From Candidatus Nitrosopumilus sp. (GTDB taxonomy: Archaea > Thermoproteota > Nitrososphaeria > Nitrososphaerales > Nitrosopumilaceae): a stretch of DNA of 64,000 nucleotides. Each line of letters opens with the position of its first letter. Within the stretch, counting starts at the first letter, position 1. Where the stretch lies: positions 1-64,000 of the forward strand of contig JAOTTW010000002.1 of assembly GCA_029864235.1 (NCBI GenBank). Direction: 5' to 3'. A program made the position numbers and the translations under genes. The notes below the pieces were generated by a model that had not been told where the DNA came from, did no database searches, and worked only from the letters and a program-made list of their open reading frames with translations. Positions 7,738 to 16,582 of the stretch are shown piece by piece.

Positions 7738-8361
7738 ATGAGCCAACAAATAGAAACATCAGAAATTAAAAAGAAGATTTTATCAACAGGGATCAGAGTA
7801 GGAACTCAGGTTAAAACAAAATTCATGAAACCGTTTATCACAAAGGCCAGTCCTGAAGGACTTTACATGCTTGACTTAGATATTACATTAGAAAAAATTC
7901 AAACTGCTGCAAAATTTATCAACCGTCTTGGTACAGATAAACTCATTGTTTGTTCAGCAAGACAATATGCAAACACACCAATTGAAAAGTTTTGTGAGAT
8001 TTTAGAATCTAAAAAACTACTTGGGAGATTCATGCCAGGCACTCTTACAAATCCATCATTGCCATATTACATTGAACCAAAAATAGTCTTGATTTCCGAT
8101 CCTCAAGTAGACGAACAAGCAGTAATTGAGGCAACAAATGCAGGAATTCCGGTTATTGGAATTGCAAATACGGATAATATTACATCAAAACTTGATCTTA
8201 TTATTCCAGCAAATAACAGAGGGAGAAAAGCTCTTGCCACTGTTTATTGGTTGTTGGTTCGTCAAATTCTAATCGAGAAAGGCGAACTAAAAGAAGATCA
8301 ACCGATGAAATATGAGATTGATGATTTTGAAACAAAGATAACGGAAGAGGAAATAGAATAA
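7738..8361 (+). CDS. rps2: 30S ribosomal protein S2
   Basis: Archaeal uS2, a late-assembling small-subunit protein at the head-body junction. ATG at 7738 gives MSQQIETSEIKKKIL, about 207 residues. An upstream TTG in the enolase overlap is less likely. Conserved segments are LYMLDLDITLEKI, RFMPGTLTNPSLPYYIEPKI, DPQVDEQAVIEATNAGIPVI and NTDNITSKLDLIIPANNRGR. It starts 7 bases after enolase and its stop overlaps the Memo gene start. Confidence 0.97.
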   Translation: MSQQIETSEIKKKILSTGIRVGTQVKTKFMKPFITKASPEGLYMLDLDITLEKIQTAAKFINRLGTDKLIVCSARQYANTPIEKFCEILESKKLLGRFMPGTLTNPSLPYYIEPKIVLISDPQVDEQAVIEATNAGIPVIGIANTDNITSKLDLIIPANNRGRKALATVYWLLVRQILIEKGELKEDQPMKYEIDDFETKITEEEIE

Positions 8362-9194
8362 TGCAAATTAGAACACCGGCAGTAGCCGGAATGTTCTATC
8401 CCGGCGAAAAAAACGAATTAAAAAAATCAATTAAAGAATCATTTTTACATAAATTTGGTCCTGGAAAAACTCCACCATCAAAAATAAAAAAGAAAATTTA
8501 TGGAATTATTTGTCCTCATGCTGGTTACATGTATTCAGGACCTATTGCATGTCACTCATTTTATGCGATATCTTCAGACTTGCCAGAATTATTCATAATT
8601 ATTGGTCCTAACCATTGGGGAATTGGAAGTAATATAGCCACTATGAAAGATAGTAAGTGGCAAACACCACTTGGAGAAGTTGAAGTGGATTCTGAAACTG
8701 TGGTAGAAATCTCAAAGCTGTCTGATGCCATTGAAATAGACAGTTTTTCTCATTCAAGAGAGCATAGTCTAGAAGTTCAAATCCCAATATTACAAGAGAT
8801 ATCTTCAAATTTTAAAATAGTTCCAATTGTACTGATAAATCAAAATAAGGAAATAGCTTTTCAAATTGGTACAGCGATGGCAGAAATTGCTAAAAAGAAA
8901 AAGATCATTATTATTGGATCTTCAGATTTTACTCATTACGAATCTAATGAGTTTGCACATGAACAAGATACAGCATTAATTGAGCCTATTTTAAAACTAG
9001 ATGTGGATAAATTCTATGAGATTCTACATAAAAGAAATATCAGTGCATGTGGATATGGTGCAATTGCATCAACCATGGTTGCATGTAAGAACTTAGGTGC
9101 AACAAAAGGAGAATTGTTGAAATACGCTACAAGTGGAGATATTACAGGAGATACGAGTTCTGTTGTTGGATATGGGTCGATTATTTTCACTTGA
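8361..9194 (+). CDS. MEMO1 family protein (AmmeMemoRadiSam system protein B)
   Basis: A 277-residue member of the Memo/AMMECR1-partner family. The N-terminus RTPAVAGMFYPGEKNELKKS is diagnostic. Metal-site-like residues occur in CPHAGYMYSGPIACHSF, IIGPNHWG, SFSHSREHSLEVQIPIL and IGSSDFTHYES, the last with CGYGAIASTM, as in Memo proteins structurally related to extradiol dioxygenases. The biochemical role in archaea is unsettled. Its place between rps2 and mevalonate kinase is a conserved archaeal neighbourhood, hinting at a link to the mevalonate pathway. Confidence 0.93.
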   Translation: MQIRTPAVAGMFYPGEKNELKKSIKESFLHKFGPGKTPPSKIKKKIYGIICPHAGYMYSGPIACHSFYAISSDLPELFIIIGPNHWGIGSNIATMKDSKWQTPLGEVEVDSETVVEISKLSDAIEIDSFSHSREHSLEVQIPILQEISSNFKIVPIVLINQNKEIAFQIGTAMAEIAKKKKIIIIGSSDFTHYESNEFAHEQDTALIEPILKLDVDKFYEILHKRNISACGYGAIASTMVACKNLGATKGELLKYATSGDITGDTSSVVGYGSIIFT

Positions 9195-10138
9195 AATCTA
9201 AAGCATCCGCACCAGGAAAAGTAATTCTTTTTGGTGAACATTTTGTTGTTTATGGAGTAAAGGCAATTTTATGTGCTATTAACAAACGAATCACTGTAAC
9301 TGCAGAAAAAATTCCAATGGATAAAATTTTGATCAGAACAAATATCGGAAAATTAGAATTACCAATTAACAAACCGATCGTAGATATTGATTCTCCACTT
9401 AAACCATTTTATTATTTAGCAAATACGATAATTAAAAAATACAAGCAAAAAACAGGAATTGAAGTTTTTGTAGAATCAGAAATTCCATCAGGAGTTGGAC
9501 TAGGATCTTCTTCTGCATGTTGTGTCGCAGGAGCAGCTGCAATATCAAGACTGTTTGAAGAAACTAGTAAAGAAGAGATTTTAGATTTAGCTATTAAAGC
9601 AGAAAGAACTATTTTTCCAAATACTTCTGGTGCAGACTGTACTGTTTGTACATTTGGGGGATTAATGGAATATGACAAAGAAAATGGTTTTTCACAAATC
9701 AAATCAAATCCCAATTTCCATCTAGTCATTGCAAACTCTAACATCAAACATTCAACAGATACTGTGGTATCAAATGTTAAAAAATTCAAAGATAAAAATG
9801 AAGAAAAATTTTTTGATATGTGTAAAAAGGAATCAGAATTAATCAATAATGTTTTGACTCTGTTGAAAGAAAACAAATTGAAGGAGTTGGGCAAAAATAT
9901 GGACCATAATCAGGAATTTTTAGAAAATATAGGCGTATCTAACAAAGAATTGCGAAAAATGATCAATATAGCAAAAAAGACCTCATTTGGGGCAAAAATC
10001 ACTGGAGCAGGCGGAGGAGGTTGTATCATTGCTTTAACGGATGAATCGAATCTAGAAAAAACATTATCGCAAATAAGATGGAAAAATTATGATTGTTTTT
10101 CTGTGAAAATTGATTTTAAAGGACTAGATACTTTTTAA
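9191..10138 (+). CDS. mvk: Mevalonate kinase
   Basis: A 315-residue GHMP kinase that phosphorylates mevalonate in isoprenoid synthesis. Start TTG at 9191 overlaps the Memo stop by 4 bases. Motifs are PGKVILFGEHFVVYG (GHMP motif 1), the ATP loop SGVGLGSSSACCVAGAA (motif 2) and KITGAGGGGCIIAL (motif 3). The catalytic Asp is in NTSGADCTVCTFGG. Length is normal for archaea. It is followed by isopentenyl phosphate kinase, as expected for the archaeal mevalonate route. Confidence 0.96.
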   Translation: MKSKASAPGKVILFGEHFVVYGVKAILCAINKRITVTAEKIPMDKILIRTNIGKLELPINKPIVDIDSPLKPFYYLANTIIKKYKQKTGIEVFVESEIPSGVGLGSSSACCVAGAAAISRLFEETSKEEILDLAIKAERTIFPNTSGADCTVCTFGGLMEYDKENGFSQIKSNPNFHLVIANSNIKHSTDTVVSNVKKFKDKNEEKFFDMCKKESELINNVLTLLKENKLKELGKNMDHNQEFLENIGVSNKELRKMINIAKKTSFGAKITGAGGGGCIIALTDESNLEKTLSQIRWKNYDCFSVKIDFKGLDTF

Positions 10139-10161
10139 TGGACTAGATATTTGGTGACAGC

Positions 10162-10917
10162 ATGATTCTGATAAAACTAGGGGGTTCAATTATTACAAAT
10201 AAAGAAAAACCACTTACCGCAAGAAAAAAAGTTGTAGACAAAATTGCAAAAAAATTAAAGAAAATTAATGAATCCATGATTATTGTTCATGGGGGCGGAT
10301 CCTTTGGACATTATTGGTCTGTAAAATATGATATGCATACTCAACCAAGAAAATATGATTTGTATGGAGTTGCAATAGTAAAAAATTCAATGATAGAACT
10401 CAATAAAATAATTCTAGATTCATTTATTACAAATAAATTAAATCCTTACTCTCTTCCTCCAACGGATTTTATGATAGGAAACAAACCAAATTTAAAGAAA
10501 GTAAAACAAATTGAAGAGATTGCAAAGTCAGGATTAATTCCAATTACTTATGGAGATGCTCTTTGGTACGGTAACAAGAAAACATACATTTTGTCAGGAG
10601 ACAAAATAATGACATACTTATCTAAAATTCTAAAACCAAGACTGAGTATTTTTGCTTTAAATGAAGATGGTCTTTATTCTGATCTAAAAACAAAAAAATT
10701 GATTAAAGAGTTAAGGGGAGAAAATCCTAAGATCTCCAAAAACAAAATGGATGTTACAGGAGGAATGACACGAAAGATTGAGGAAGCAACCAAGATTTCA
10801 AAAATTGGGATAAATGTTTTTTTTGTAAATGGAAACAATCCAGAAAGAATTGTAAAAGCGATTAAAAATAGGAAATATGAAGGGACTCTGTTTAGAGGCA
10901 AAAGAAATGTCCGATGA
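10162..10917 (+). CDS. ipk: Isopentenyl phosphate kinase
   Basis: A 251-residue amino-acid-kinase-fold enzyme making isopentenyl diphosphate from isopentenyl phosphate, the signature step of the modified archaeal mevalonate pathway. The N-terminal IKLGGSIITNKEKP, the VHGGGSFGHYW loop with the His that binds the phosphate, and YGDALW, SGDKIMTYL and DVTGGMTRKIEEA match the family. It starts 23 bases after mevalonate kinase and overlaps the idi gene by 11 bases. Confidence 0.96.
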   Translation: MILIKLGGSIITNKEKPLTARKKVVDKIAKKLKKINESMIIVHGGGSFGHYWSVKYDMHTQPRKYDLYGVAIVKNSMIELNKIILDSFITNKLNPYSLPPTDFMIGNKPNLKKVKQIEEIAKSGLIPITYGDALWYGNKKTYILSGDKIMTYLSKILKPRLSIFALNEDGLYSDLKTKKLIKELRGENPKISKNKMDVTGGMTRKIEEATKISKIGINVFFVNGNNPERIVKAIKNRKYEGTLFRGKRNVR

Positions 10918-11548
10918 ATATGTAATTTTAGTAGACGAAAATGATAATCCAATAGGTTCTGAGGAGAAAGTAATATGTCATTTACCAGATGGAAAACTTC
11001 ACAGAGCATTTACAGTATTGTTATTTGATAAAAAGGGAAGACTAGTTCTTACAAGAAGAGCAAAAGAGAAGATGCTATGGCCGGGAGATTGGGATGGAAC
11101 AGTTGCAAGTCACCCAAGAGAAGGCGAGACGTATACGTCATCAGCTGAAAGAAGAATGCCTGAAGAACTAGGAATTTCATGTAAAATGGATTATTTGATG
11201 AAATTTGAGTATCATGTTCCCTACAAGGATATAGGTTCGGAGAATGAGATTTGTGGTACATTAATTGGTATTGTTGATGAGGCTACTCAATTCAAAATGG
11301 TTAAAGATGAAATTGATGAAATCAAATGGATTTCAGCGAACAAACTTTTTTCAGAGATTAAAAACAATCCAGAAATCTATTGTCCATGGATGTTAATTGC
11401 ACTAGAATTTTTAGACAAATCAAGAAAAGAAATGATTGAAAAATACCAAAATGTATTTTCACAATGGATAAATGAGAATATGAAAAAAGAATTACTAAAT
11501 GCCATTAAAGTTCATCTTCCTGACAAAAAATGGAGACTAGTGAAATGA
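10907..11548 (+). CDS. idi: Type-1 (Nudix) isopentenyl-diphosphate isomerase, catalytic Cys replaced
   Basis: A 213-residue Nudix-fold isomerase that should interconvert IPP and DMAPP. ATG at 10907 (MSDEYVILVDENDNPIG) lies inside the end of ipk and is preferred over an earlier in-frame ATG at 10877. The family features HRAFTVLLFD, GDWDGTVASHPREGE, ERRMPEELGI and DEIDEIKWIS (metal and acid residues) are present. In the block where bacterial and yeast enzymes have Cys before xHP, this protein has Ala (TVASHP). Context, between ipk and a prenyl synthase, strongly supports the pathway role. Confidence 0.88.
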   Translation: MSDEYVILVDENDNPIGSEEKVICHLPDGKLHRAFTVLLFDKKGRLVLTRRAKEKMLWPGDWDGTVASHPREGETYTSSAERRMPEELGISCKMDYLMKFEYHVPYKDIGSENEICGTLIGIVDEATQFKMVKDEIDEIKWISANKLFSEIKNNPEIYCPWMLIALEFLDKSRKEMIEKYQNVFSQWINENMKKELLNAIKVHLPDKKWRLVK

Positions 11549-12525
11549 AAAAAACAAAACTGATTGAAAAAAATGCAAAAATTGTTAATTCTTATTTGAA
11601 TTCCAAACTGAGAGGAAATCCCAAAATGCTCTACGAGGCAGCTGGTCATCTGATTATTCATGGTGGAAAAAGATTGCGACCATACATGGTAATGAAGAGT
11701 TGTCAGATTCTAGGAGGTAAAGTTGAAAAAGCAATGCCTGCAGCAAGTGCAATTGAAATGATACACAACTTCACGTTAGTACATGACGATATTATGGATA
11801 ATGATGAAATGAGACATGGTGTTCCAACTGTTCATAAAAAATTTGGAATGCCAATTGCAATTCTTGCAGGAGATGTTTTATTTTCTAAAGCATACCAGGT
11901 AATCTCTGATTCAAAACTATCACATAATGCTACTATACATCTAATTTCTAGATTAGCAAAAGCTTGTGTCAATGTTTGCGAAGGACAACTGCTTGACATT
12001 AGAATGGCAGAGCAAAAAAAAATTCCATCACAGTCAGAATACATTACAATGATTAACAAAAAAACAGCTGCCCTCTTTGATGTTTCTTGTGCAATGGGTG
12101 CAATATGTGCTACAGACAAAACAGAAGATATTGAAAATCTTTCTGCGTTTGGAAGAAATCTAGGAATTGCATTTCAGATTACAGATGATCTTATTGGTGT
12201 AATGGGAGACCCAAAAGTAACAAAAAAGCCTGTTGGAAATGATCTCAGAGAAGGTAAGAAATCATTGCCAATACTTATGGCAATAAAATCATCCAAGGGA
12301 AAAGATAAGAAAATAATTTTAAAGGTGTTTGGAAATGCGAAAGCAACTAAAAATGATCTAAAAATGGCTGTAGATGCAATTTCTAGACTTAAAATTGAAG
12401 AAAGTGTCAGAAAACAGGCTTTAAAGTATGCTGAAAAGGCTGAGAAATCGCTTTTAAAATATTCTGGAACACATAAAATAGAACTAGTGTCTTTATTGGA
12501 TTTTGTTGTAAAAAGGAGTTTGTAA
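11545..12525 (+). CDS. idsA: Geranylgeranyl/farnesyl diphosphate synthase
   Basis: A trans-prenyltransferase of about 326 residues that condenses IPP with allylic diphosphates. Both aspartate-rich motifs are present, LVHDDIMDNDEMRHG and QITDDLIGVMGD, with the GGKRLRPYM substrate-binding segment. I prefer ATG at 11545, which overlaps the idi stop as ATGA, over ATG at 11530. Product chain length is not certain. The residues before the first Asp-rich motif (IEMIHNFT) suit a short-chain C20 synthase for ether lipids. It is the last mevalonate-pathway gene of the cluster. Confidence 0.95.
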   Translation: MKKTKLIEKNAKIVNSYLNSKLRGNPKMLYEAAGHLIIHGGKRLRPYMVMKSCQILGGKVEKAMPAASAIEMIHNFTLVHDDIMDNDEMRHGVPTVHKKFGMPIAILAGDVLFSKAYQVISDSKLSHNATIHLISRLAKACVNVCEGQLLDIRMAEQKKIPSQSEYITMINKKTAALFDVSCAMGAICATDKTEDIENLSAFGRNLGIAFQITDDLIGVMGDPKVTKKPVGNDLREGKKSLPILMAIKSSKGKDKKIILKVFGNAKATKNDLKMAVDAISRLKIEESVRKQALKYAEKAEKSLLKYSGTHKIELVSLLDFVVKRSL

Positions 12526-12526
12526 T

Positions 12527-14236
12527 TTGAATGAGGGTTTAACAAGAGAAATTAGAAAAATAGCTTTACAAAATGCATTTGAACATGACGGAAAAACACA
12601 AGACAAAATAATTCTAGCAAAAATTCTAGGAACAAAACCAGAATATAGAACAAAAGTAAAGGAGATTATCGGAGATATTTCTCAAATTGTATCTTCTGTA
12701 AATCAATTATCATTTGATGAACAAAAAAAGGAAATTGAGGAGAATTTTTCTGAGATTTTAGTTCCAAAAGAAAAAATTCAAGAAAGAGAAGGATTACCTC
12801 CATTACCTAATGCAGAACAAGGAAATGTAGTAACACGATTTCCACCTGAACCAAATGGATATCCGCATATCGGACATGCAAAAGCGGCTATCATAAATGC
12901 AGAATATGCAAAGATGTATGGAGGTAAATGTATTCTTAGGATAGACGATACAAATCCGGAAGCAGAAAGAATGGAATATCATGCTGCAATCAAAGTAGGG
13001 CTAGATTGGTTAGGAATTGAATTTGACAGCATAAAGAGTACTTCAGATGATATGGAACTATTTTATGAGAAAGCAATGGAGTTAATAAATTCTGGAAAAG
13101 CATATGTTTGTACTTGTAAGAGAGACGACATTAGCAAGAACAGAAGAGAAAGAAAAAATTGCAAGTGCAGTATGAGTGATATTAAACAGAATAATCAAGG
13201 CTGGAAAAAGATGTTTGAAAAATACAAACCTGGTGAAGCCATTATAAGATTTAGAGGAGATATGAAAGCAGATAATGCAGTAATGAGAGATCCTGTATTA
13301 TTTAGAATCATCCATGAAAAACACTATACATTAGGAGAGAGATATAGAGTTTGGCCAAGCTATGATTTTGCCGTTGCAATTGAAGATAGTAATGATGGAA
13401 TTACACATGCTTTTCGTTCTAAAGAATTTGAATTAAGAAAGGAACTAATCGATACGATTCTAGATGCCTTGAATATGAGAAAACCCTATCAAGGATTCTT
13501 TTCTAGACTTGAATTTAAGGGAATGCCGATATCAAAGAGAATACTGAAACCGCTAATAGAAGAAGGAAAGGTTTCTTGGTATGATGATCCACGCCTGCCA
13601 ACCCTAGAAGCATTAAGAAGAAGAGGTATCAAACCCCAAGCAATCAAAAAATTTGTTTTGTCCCTTGGTTTAACTAAAGCAAATACTCTTGCTCCATTTG
13701 ATGCATTGGAGGCATTTAATAGAAAATTTGTGGATGCAGACAGTATCAGATTATTTATGGTTTCCAAACCAAAAAAATTGTTAGTAAAGGGATTACCTTT
13801 TTTGGTTGTGGAAATACCAAATCATCCAATAAAAGACATGGGTAAAAGAAAAATTGAGATTGATGATAGAATTTTGATTTCTGGAGAAGACGCAGAAAGT
13901 GTTGGAGAAAATTCTCAGATTAGGCTACTTGGATTGGGAAATGTCATGATCACAAAAGTAGGGGAACAACTAGAAGGAGAATTTGTTAAAGATGGGAATG
14001 TTTTAGACATACCAAAAATTCAGTGGGTTCCTGAAAAAAATTCTCATGAGATTAAAATATTGATTCCTAAACAATTATTCATAGAAGAAGAATTTAATGA
14101 AGATAGTTTGGAAGAGTTAGAGGTTTATACAGAACCATATTATTTAAAATTAAAAGAAGGGGAAGAGATTCAATTTGTTAGATTTGGGTATTGTAGAAAG
14201 GATTCACAGAATCAAGCAATATTTACACACAAGTAA
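12527..14236 (+). CDS. gltX: Glutamyl-tRNA synthetase (archaeal type)
   Basis: A 569-residue class Ic synthetase charging tRNA-Glu and, in archaea, often part of the indirect route to Gln-tRNA. Start is TTG at 12527, behind an AAGGAG-like sequence. The HIGH motif is in PPEPNGYPHIGHAKAA and the KMSKS equivalent in FKGMPISKRILKP. The C-terminal beta-barrel anticodon domain (about residues 400-569) is the archaeal/eukaryotic GlnRS-like type. A 90-residue N-terminal helical extension is present, as in archaeal enzymes. It follows idsA by one base. Confidence 0.97.
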   Translation: MNEGLTREIRKIALQNAFEHDGKTQDKIILAKILGTKPEYRTKVKEIIGDISQIVSSVNQLSFDEQKKEIEENFSEILVPKEKIQEREGLPPLPNAEQGNVVTRFPPEPNGYPHIGHAKAAIINAEYAKMYGGKCILRIDDTNPEAERMEYHAAIKVGLDWLGIEFDSIKSTSDDMELFYEKAMELINSGKAYVCTCKRDDISKNRRERKNCKCSMSDIKQNNQGWKKMFEKYKPGEAIIRFRGDMKADNAVMRDPVLFRIIHEKHYTLGERYRVWPSYDFAVAIEDSNDGITHAFRSKEFELRKELIDTILDALNMRKPYQGFFSRLEFKGMPISKRILKPLIEEGKVSWYDDPRLPTLEALRRRGIKPQAIKKFVLSLGLTKANTLAPFDALEAFNRKFVDADSIRLFMVSKPKKLLVKGLPFLVVEIPNHPIKDMGKRKIEIDDRILISGEDAESVGENSQIRLLGLGNVMITKVGEQLEGEFVKDGNVLDIPKIQWVPEKNSHEIKILIPKQLFIEEEFNEDSLEELEVYTEPYYLKLKEGEEIQFVRFGYCRKDSQNQAIFTHK

Positions 14237-14247
14237 GTGAGAAAGTA

Positions 14248-15117
14248 ATGAAAATAGCACGATTATTATATGAAAATACTGAAACCTATGGTTTAATCAA
14301 GGAAAATAAAGTTGCAACAAAAGATGAGATCACATATCAAACAGGAGTTCCAATTCCACAAAGTATCAAAGATTTTCTTTTTGATGGATGGTTTAATGAA
14401 GTAAAAGATCAGTTAGATGATTTACCATATAATGAAAACATTTCAAAATTTAAATTACTTAGTCCTATTCCAAACCCTAACAAAATCATCTGTTTAGCAT
14501 TCAACTATACAGATCATGCTGAAGAGCAAGGATTGAAAGCACCTGAAGACCCTTCAATAGTGATTAAACCAAGAACTACATTGAATTCTACAAATTCAGA
14601 TATAATATGTCCAGATTTTGTAACTCAGTTAGACTATGAAATAGAATTAGCTATGATAATAGGTAAGAATTGCAAAAATATTTCAGAAGAAGAGGCAAAA
14701 GAAGCAATTTTTGGCTATATGGTGTTTAATGATGTTTCTGCAAGAGACATCCAATTCAAAGATAAGCAATTTACAAGAGGTAAAAGTTTCGACACATTTG
14801 CACCGTGTGGTCCTTGGATTACGACTGCCGATGAAATCAGGGATCCACAAAATCTTAAACTATCAACAAAAATTAATGGTGAGATACGTCAAGACTCATC
14901 TACTAGTAAGATGTTCATTAAAATTCCAGAAATTGTTTCAAAGATCAGCAAAGTAATGACACTTGAAAAAGGGGACATTATATCAACTGGAACTCCTGCT
15001 GGTGTAATGCTGAATAAACCAAATGCAGTTTTTCTTAAAGATGGTGATAAAGTAGAAATGGAAATCGAGAATGTTGGAGTTTTGAGAAATACAATAAAAT
15101 TTGTGAAAAGTATCTAA
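14248..15117 (+). CDS. Fumarylacetoacetate hydrolase family protein
   Basis: A 289-residue FAH-superfamily protein with an N-terminal small domain and a C-terminal catalytic domain from about residue 65 (PNPNKIICLAFNYTDHAEEQ). The metal ligands are suggested by QLDYEIELAMIIGKNC (E-x-E) and FNDVSARDIQFKD. The end GDIISTGTPAGV is typical. Relatives are hydratases, decarboxylases or acylpyruvases acting on 2-keto acids. The substrate here is unknown. It follows gltX by 11 bases and converges with the GNAT gene, overlapping it by 4 bases. Confidence 0.9.
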   Translation: MKIARLLYENTETYGLIKENKVATKDEITYQTGVPIPQSIKDFLFDGWFNEVKDQLDDLPYNENISKFKLLSPIPNPNKIICLAFNYTDHAEEQGLKAPEDPSIVIKPRTTLNSTNSDIICPDFVTQLDYEIELAMIIGKNCKNISEEEAKEAIFGYMVFNDVSARDIQFKDKQFTRGKSFDTFAPCGPWITTADEIRDPQNLKLSTKINGEIRQDSSTSKMFIKIPEIVSKISKVMTLEKGDIISTGTPAGVMLNKPNAVFLKDGDKVEMEIENVGVLRNTIKFVKSI

Positions 15118-15893
15118 TCTAAGGATTTTTGCATGAGATTAAATGAAATTCTATGTTCTAGGTTTGGTAATTTGGATAAAATCTCTTTAGTCAAAATCTG
15201 TATTCTATGATAGTTGTTTTTAAAAGCAAAGTTTTGCAGGTATGAAATCAAAATATGATTATTTTTTTCAGAACCTGCATGCAATGTTACAATCAATGTT
15301 TTTTCAAAATGTTCTGAATCAGTTAAAATTGCAAAGGATGCATCACCATATTCATCAGAGTAAATTATTTTTTTGTTACTAATCAGAGATTCTAAAATTT
15401 CATCAACCAATAATAGCCATCTCCAAGACTTTACATAATGAGATAAAGAAGTAATTTTATGGATATAGCCAAACTTAATATTATTATTTTCTGTTGATTT
15501 GGGTACTAGTGAATAGAAATTCCAAGTTTCTTTGATTTTATAGTTTAGATTTTCGGCCATTGACAAAGAAGGAGAATTTTTAGTATCTATTAGCATAAAT
15601 GATGATTGTATGCCTTTTTTGCTTGCCAGAAATTCAATATGAGTGACAAGTTTTGATGCTAAACCTTGTCTTCGAATTAAATAATCAATCCGAATTCCTT
15701 CAATCCAAACTTCAGTATTGGAAAAAAATGCATGACAAATACCTACAGGGGTATCTTTTTCAATTACAAACAAATTTCCTTCTTCAATCCAATAATCCCA
15801 AACATCTTGGATGTAATCGCCCCATGAAAAAGTATTTTTACAAAACTCTAAAATTTTGTTTTTATCAGTATGAACTGCCTCCCTAATTTTCAT
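15114..15893 (-). CDS. GNAT family N-acetyltransferase
   Basis: A 259-residue protein with an N-terminal GNAT domain (about residues 1-140). The acetyl-CoA motif region is WIEGIRIDYLIRRQGLASKL (R/Q-x-x-G-x-A). The C-terminal half is a separate domain without a recognised motif, perhaps a second degenerate acetyltransferase fold as in two-domain GNATs. The acceptor is unknown. It is transcribed alone, divergent from the Rieske gene at 15944. Confidence 0.8.
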   Translation of the reverse strand: MKIREAVHTDKNKILEFCKNTFSWGDYIQDVWDYWIEEGNLFVIEKDTPVGICHAFFSNTEVWIEGIRIDYLIRRQGLASKLVTHIEFLASKKGIQSSFMLIDTKNSPSLSMAENLNYKIKETWNFYSLVPKSTENNNIKFGYIHKITSLSHYVKSWRWLLLVDEILESLISNKKIIYSDEYGDASFAILTDSEHFEKTLIVTLHAGSEKNNHILISYLQNFAFKNNYHRIQILTKEILSKLPNLEHRISFNLMQKSLD

Positions 15894-15943
15894 TCTTTGA
15901 TATAAGAAAAAATATTAAGAATAAAAGGCTGAATAGTGTCATT

Positions 15944-16252
15944 ATGGGAAAGATCATAGTTGGAAAAACATCGGATATTCATTCTGGAAAGATGACTAAA
16001 GTTTCTATAGACGGGAAAGATATTTTGGTTGCAAATATTGATGGAGAATTTTGCGCGATGGATGATACTTGCACTCATTCAGGTGCAAGTCTATCAGATG
16101 GTAAATTGGATGGATGTATTGTTACTTGTGGATGGCATGCAGCAGAATTTGATTGTAAAACAGGAAAATTGGTAAGATTTCCTGCAAAGATAAGAGATCT
16201 AACATCATATAACATAAGCATAGAGTCAGATAATGTCTTTGTAGAGGTGTAA
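15944..16252 (+). CDS. Rieske [2Fe-2S] ferredoxin-like protein
   Basis: A 102-residue soluble Rieske domain. The cluster ligands are in CTHSG (C-x-H) and CGWH (C-x2-H), separated by 16 residues. There is no membrane anchor, so it is a cytoplasmic electron carrier like those of ring-hydroxylating systems or the NirD-like group, rather than a cytochrome-bc Rieske protein. A redox partner is not adjacent. The next gene is the UPF0147 protein. Confidence 0.93.
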   Translation: MGKIIVGKTSDIHSGKMTKVSIDGKDILVANIDGEFCAMDDTCTHSGASLSDGKLDGCIVTCGWHAAEFDCKTGKLVRFPAKIRDLTSYNISIESDNVFVEV

Positions 16253-16287
16253 GTATATACTTCGTATTTTATTAGAGGGTGTAAGAA

Positions 16288-16557
16288 ATGGCAGATGAGA
16301 AACAAAACAGAGAATCAATGAAAGAGGCAATTGAGACATTGAATCAAATCGCATCAAGCGGCTCCACACCCAAAACAATCAAAAAATCAATTACTGATTT
16401 AATTGCAGATTTGAATAATGAAGAGAATTCTCTGTCTGTAAGAGCTGCAAATACAATAAGCATGTTAGACGATGTAACACAAGATCCCAATATGCCATCA
16501 TACGTAAGAACACAATTATGGCAAGCAGTTTCCAAGCTTGAGAGTATAAGAGAATAA
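16288..16557 (+). CDS. UPF0147 family protein
   Basis: An 89-residue helical protein matching the archaeal UPF0147 family in the pattern ALNQIxxDxxxPKxIRK...Lxxxx and RxxxAIxxLDDxxxDPNMPxYVRTxLWQxVSxLExIRE. Here these segments read ETLNQIASSGSTPKTIKKSI and LDDVTQDPNMPSYVRTQLWQ. It is conserved across archaea. The function is unknown. Start is ATG at 16288, preceded by GAGGGTG. Confidence 0.92.
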   Translation: MADEKQNRESMKEAIETLNQIASSGSTPKTIKKSITDLIADLNNEENSLSVRAANTISMLDDVTQDPNMPSYVRTQLWQAVSKLESIRE

Positions 16558-16582
16558 ATGACATATTATTGAATTTTGAATA

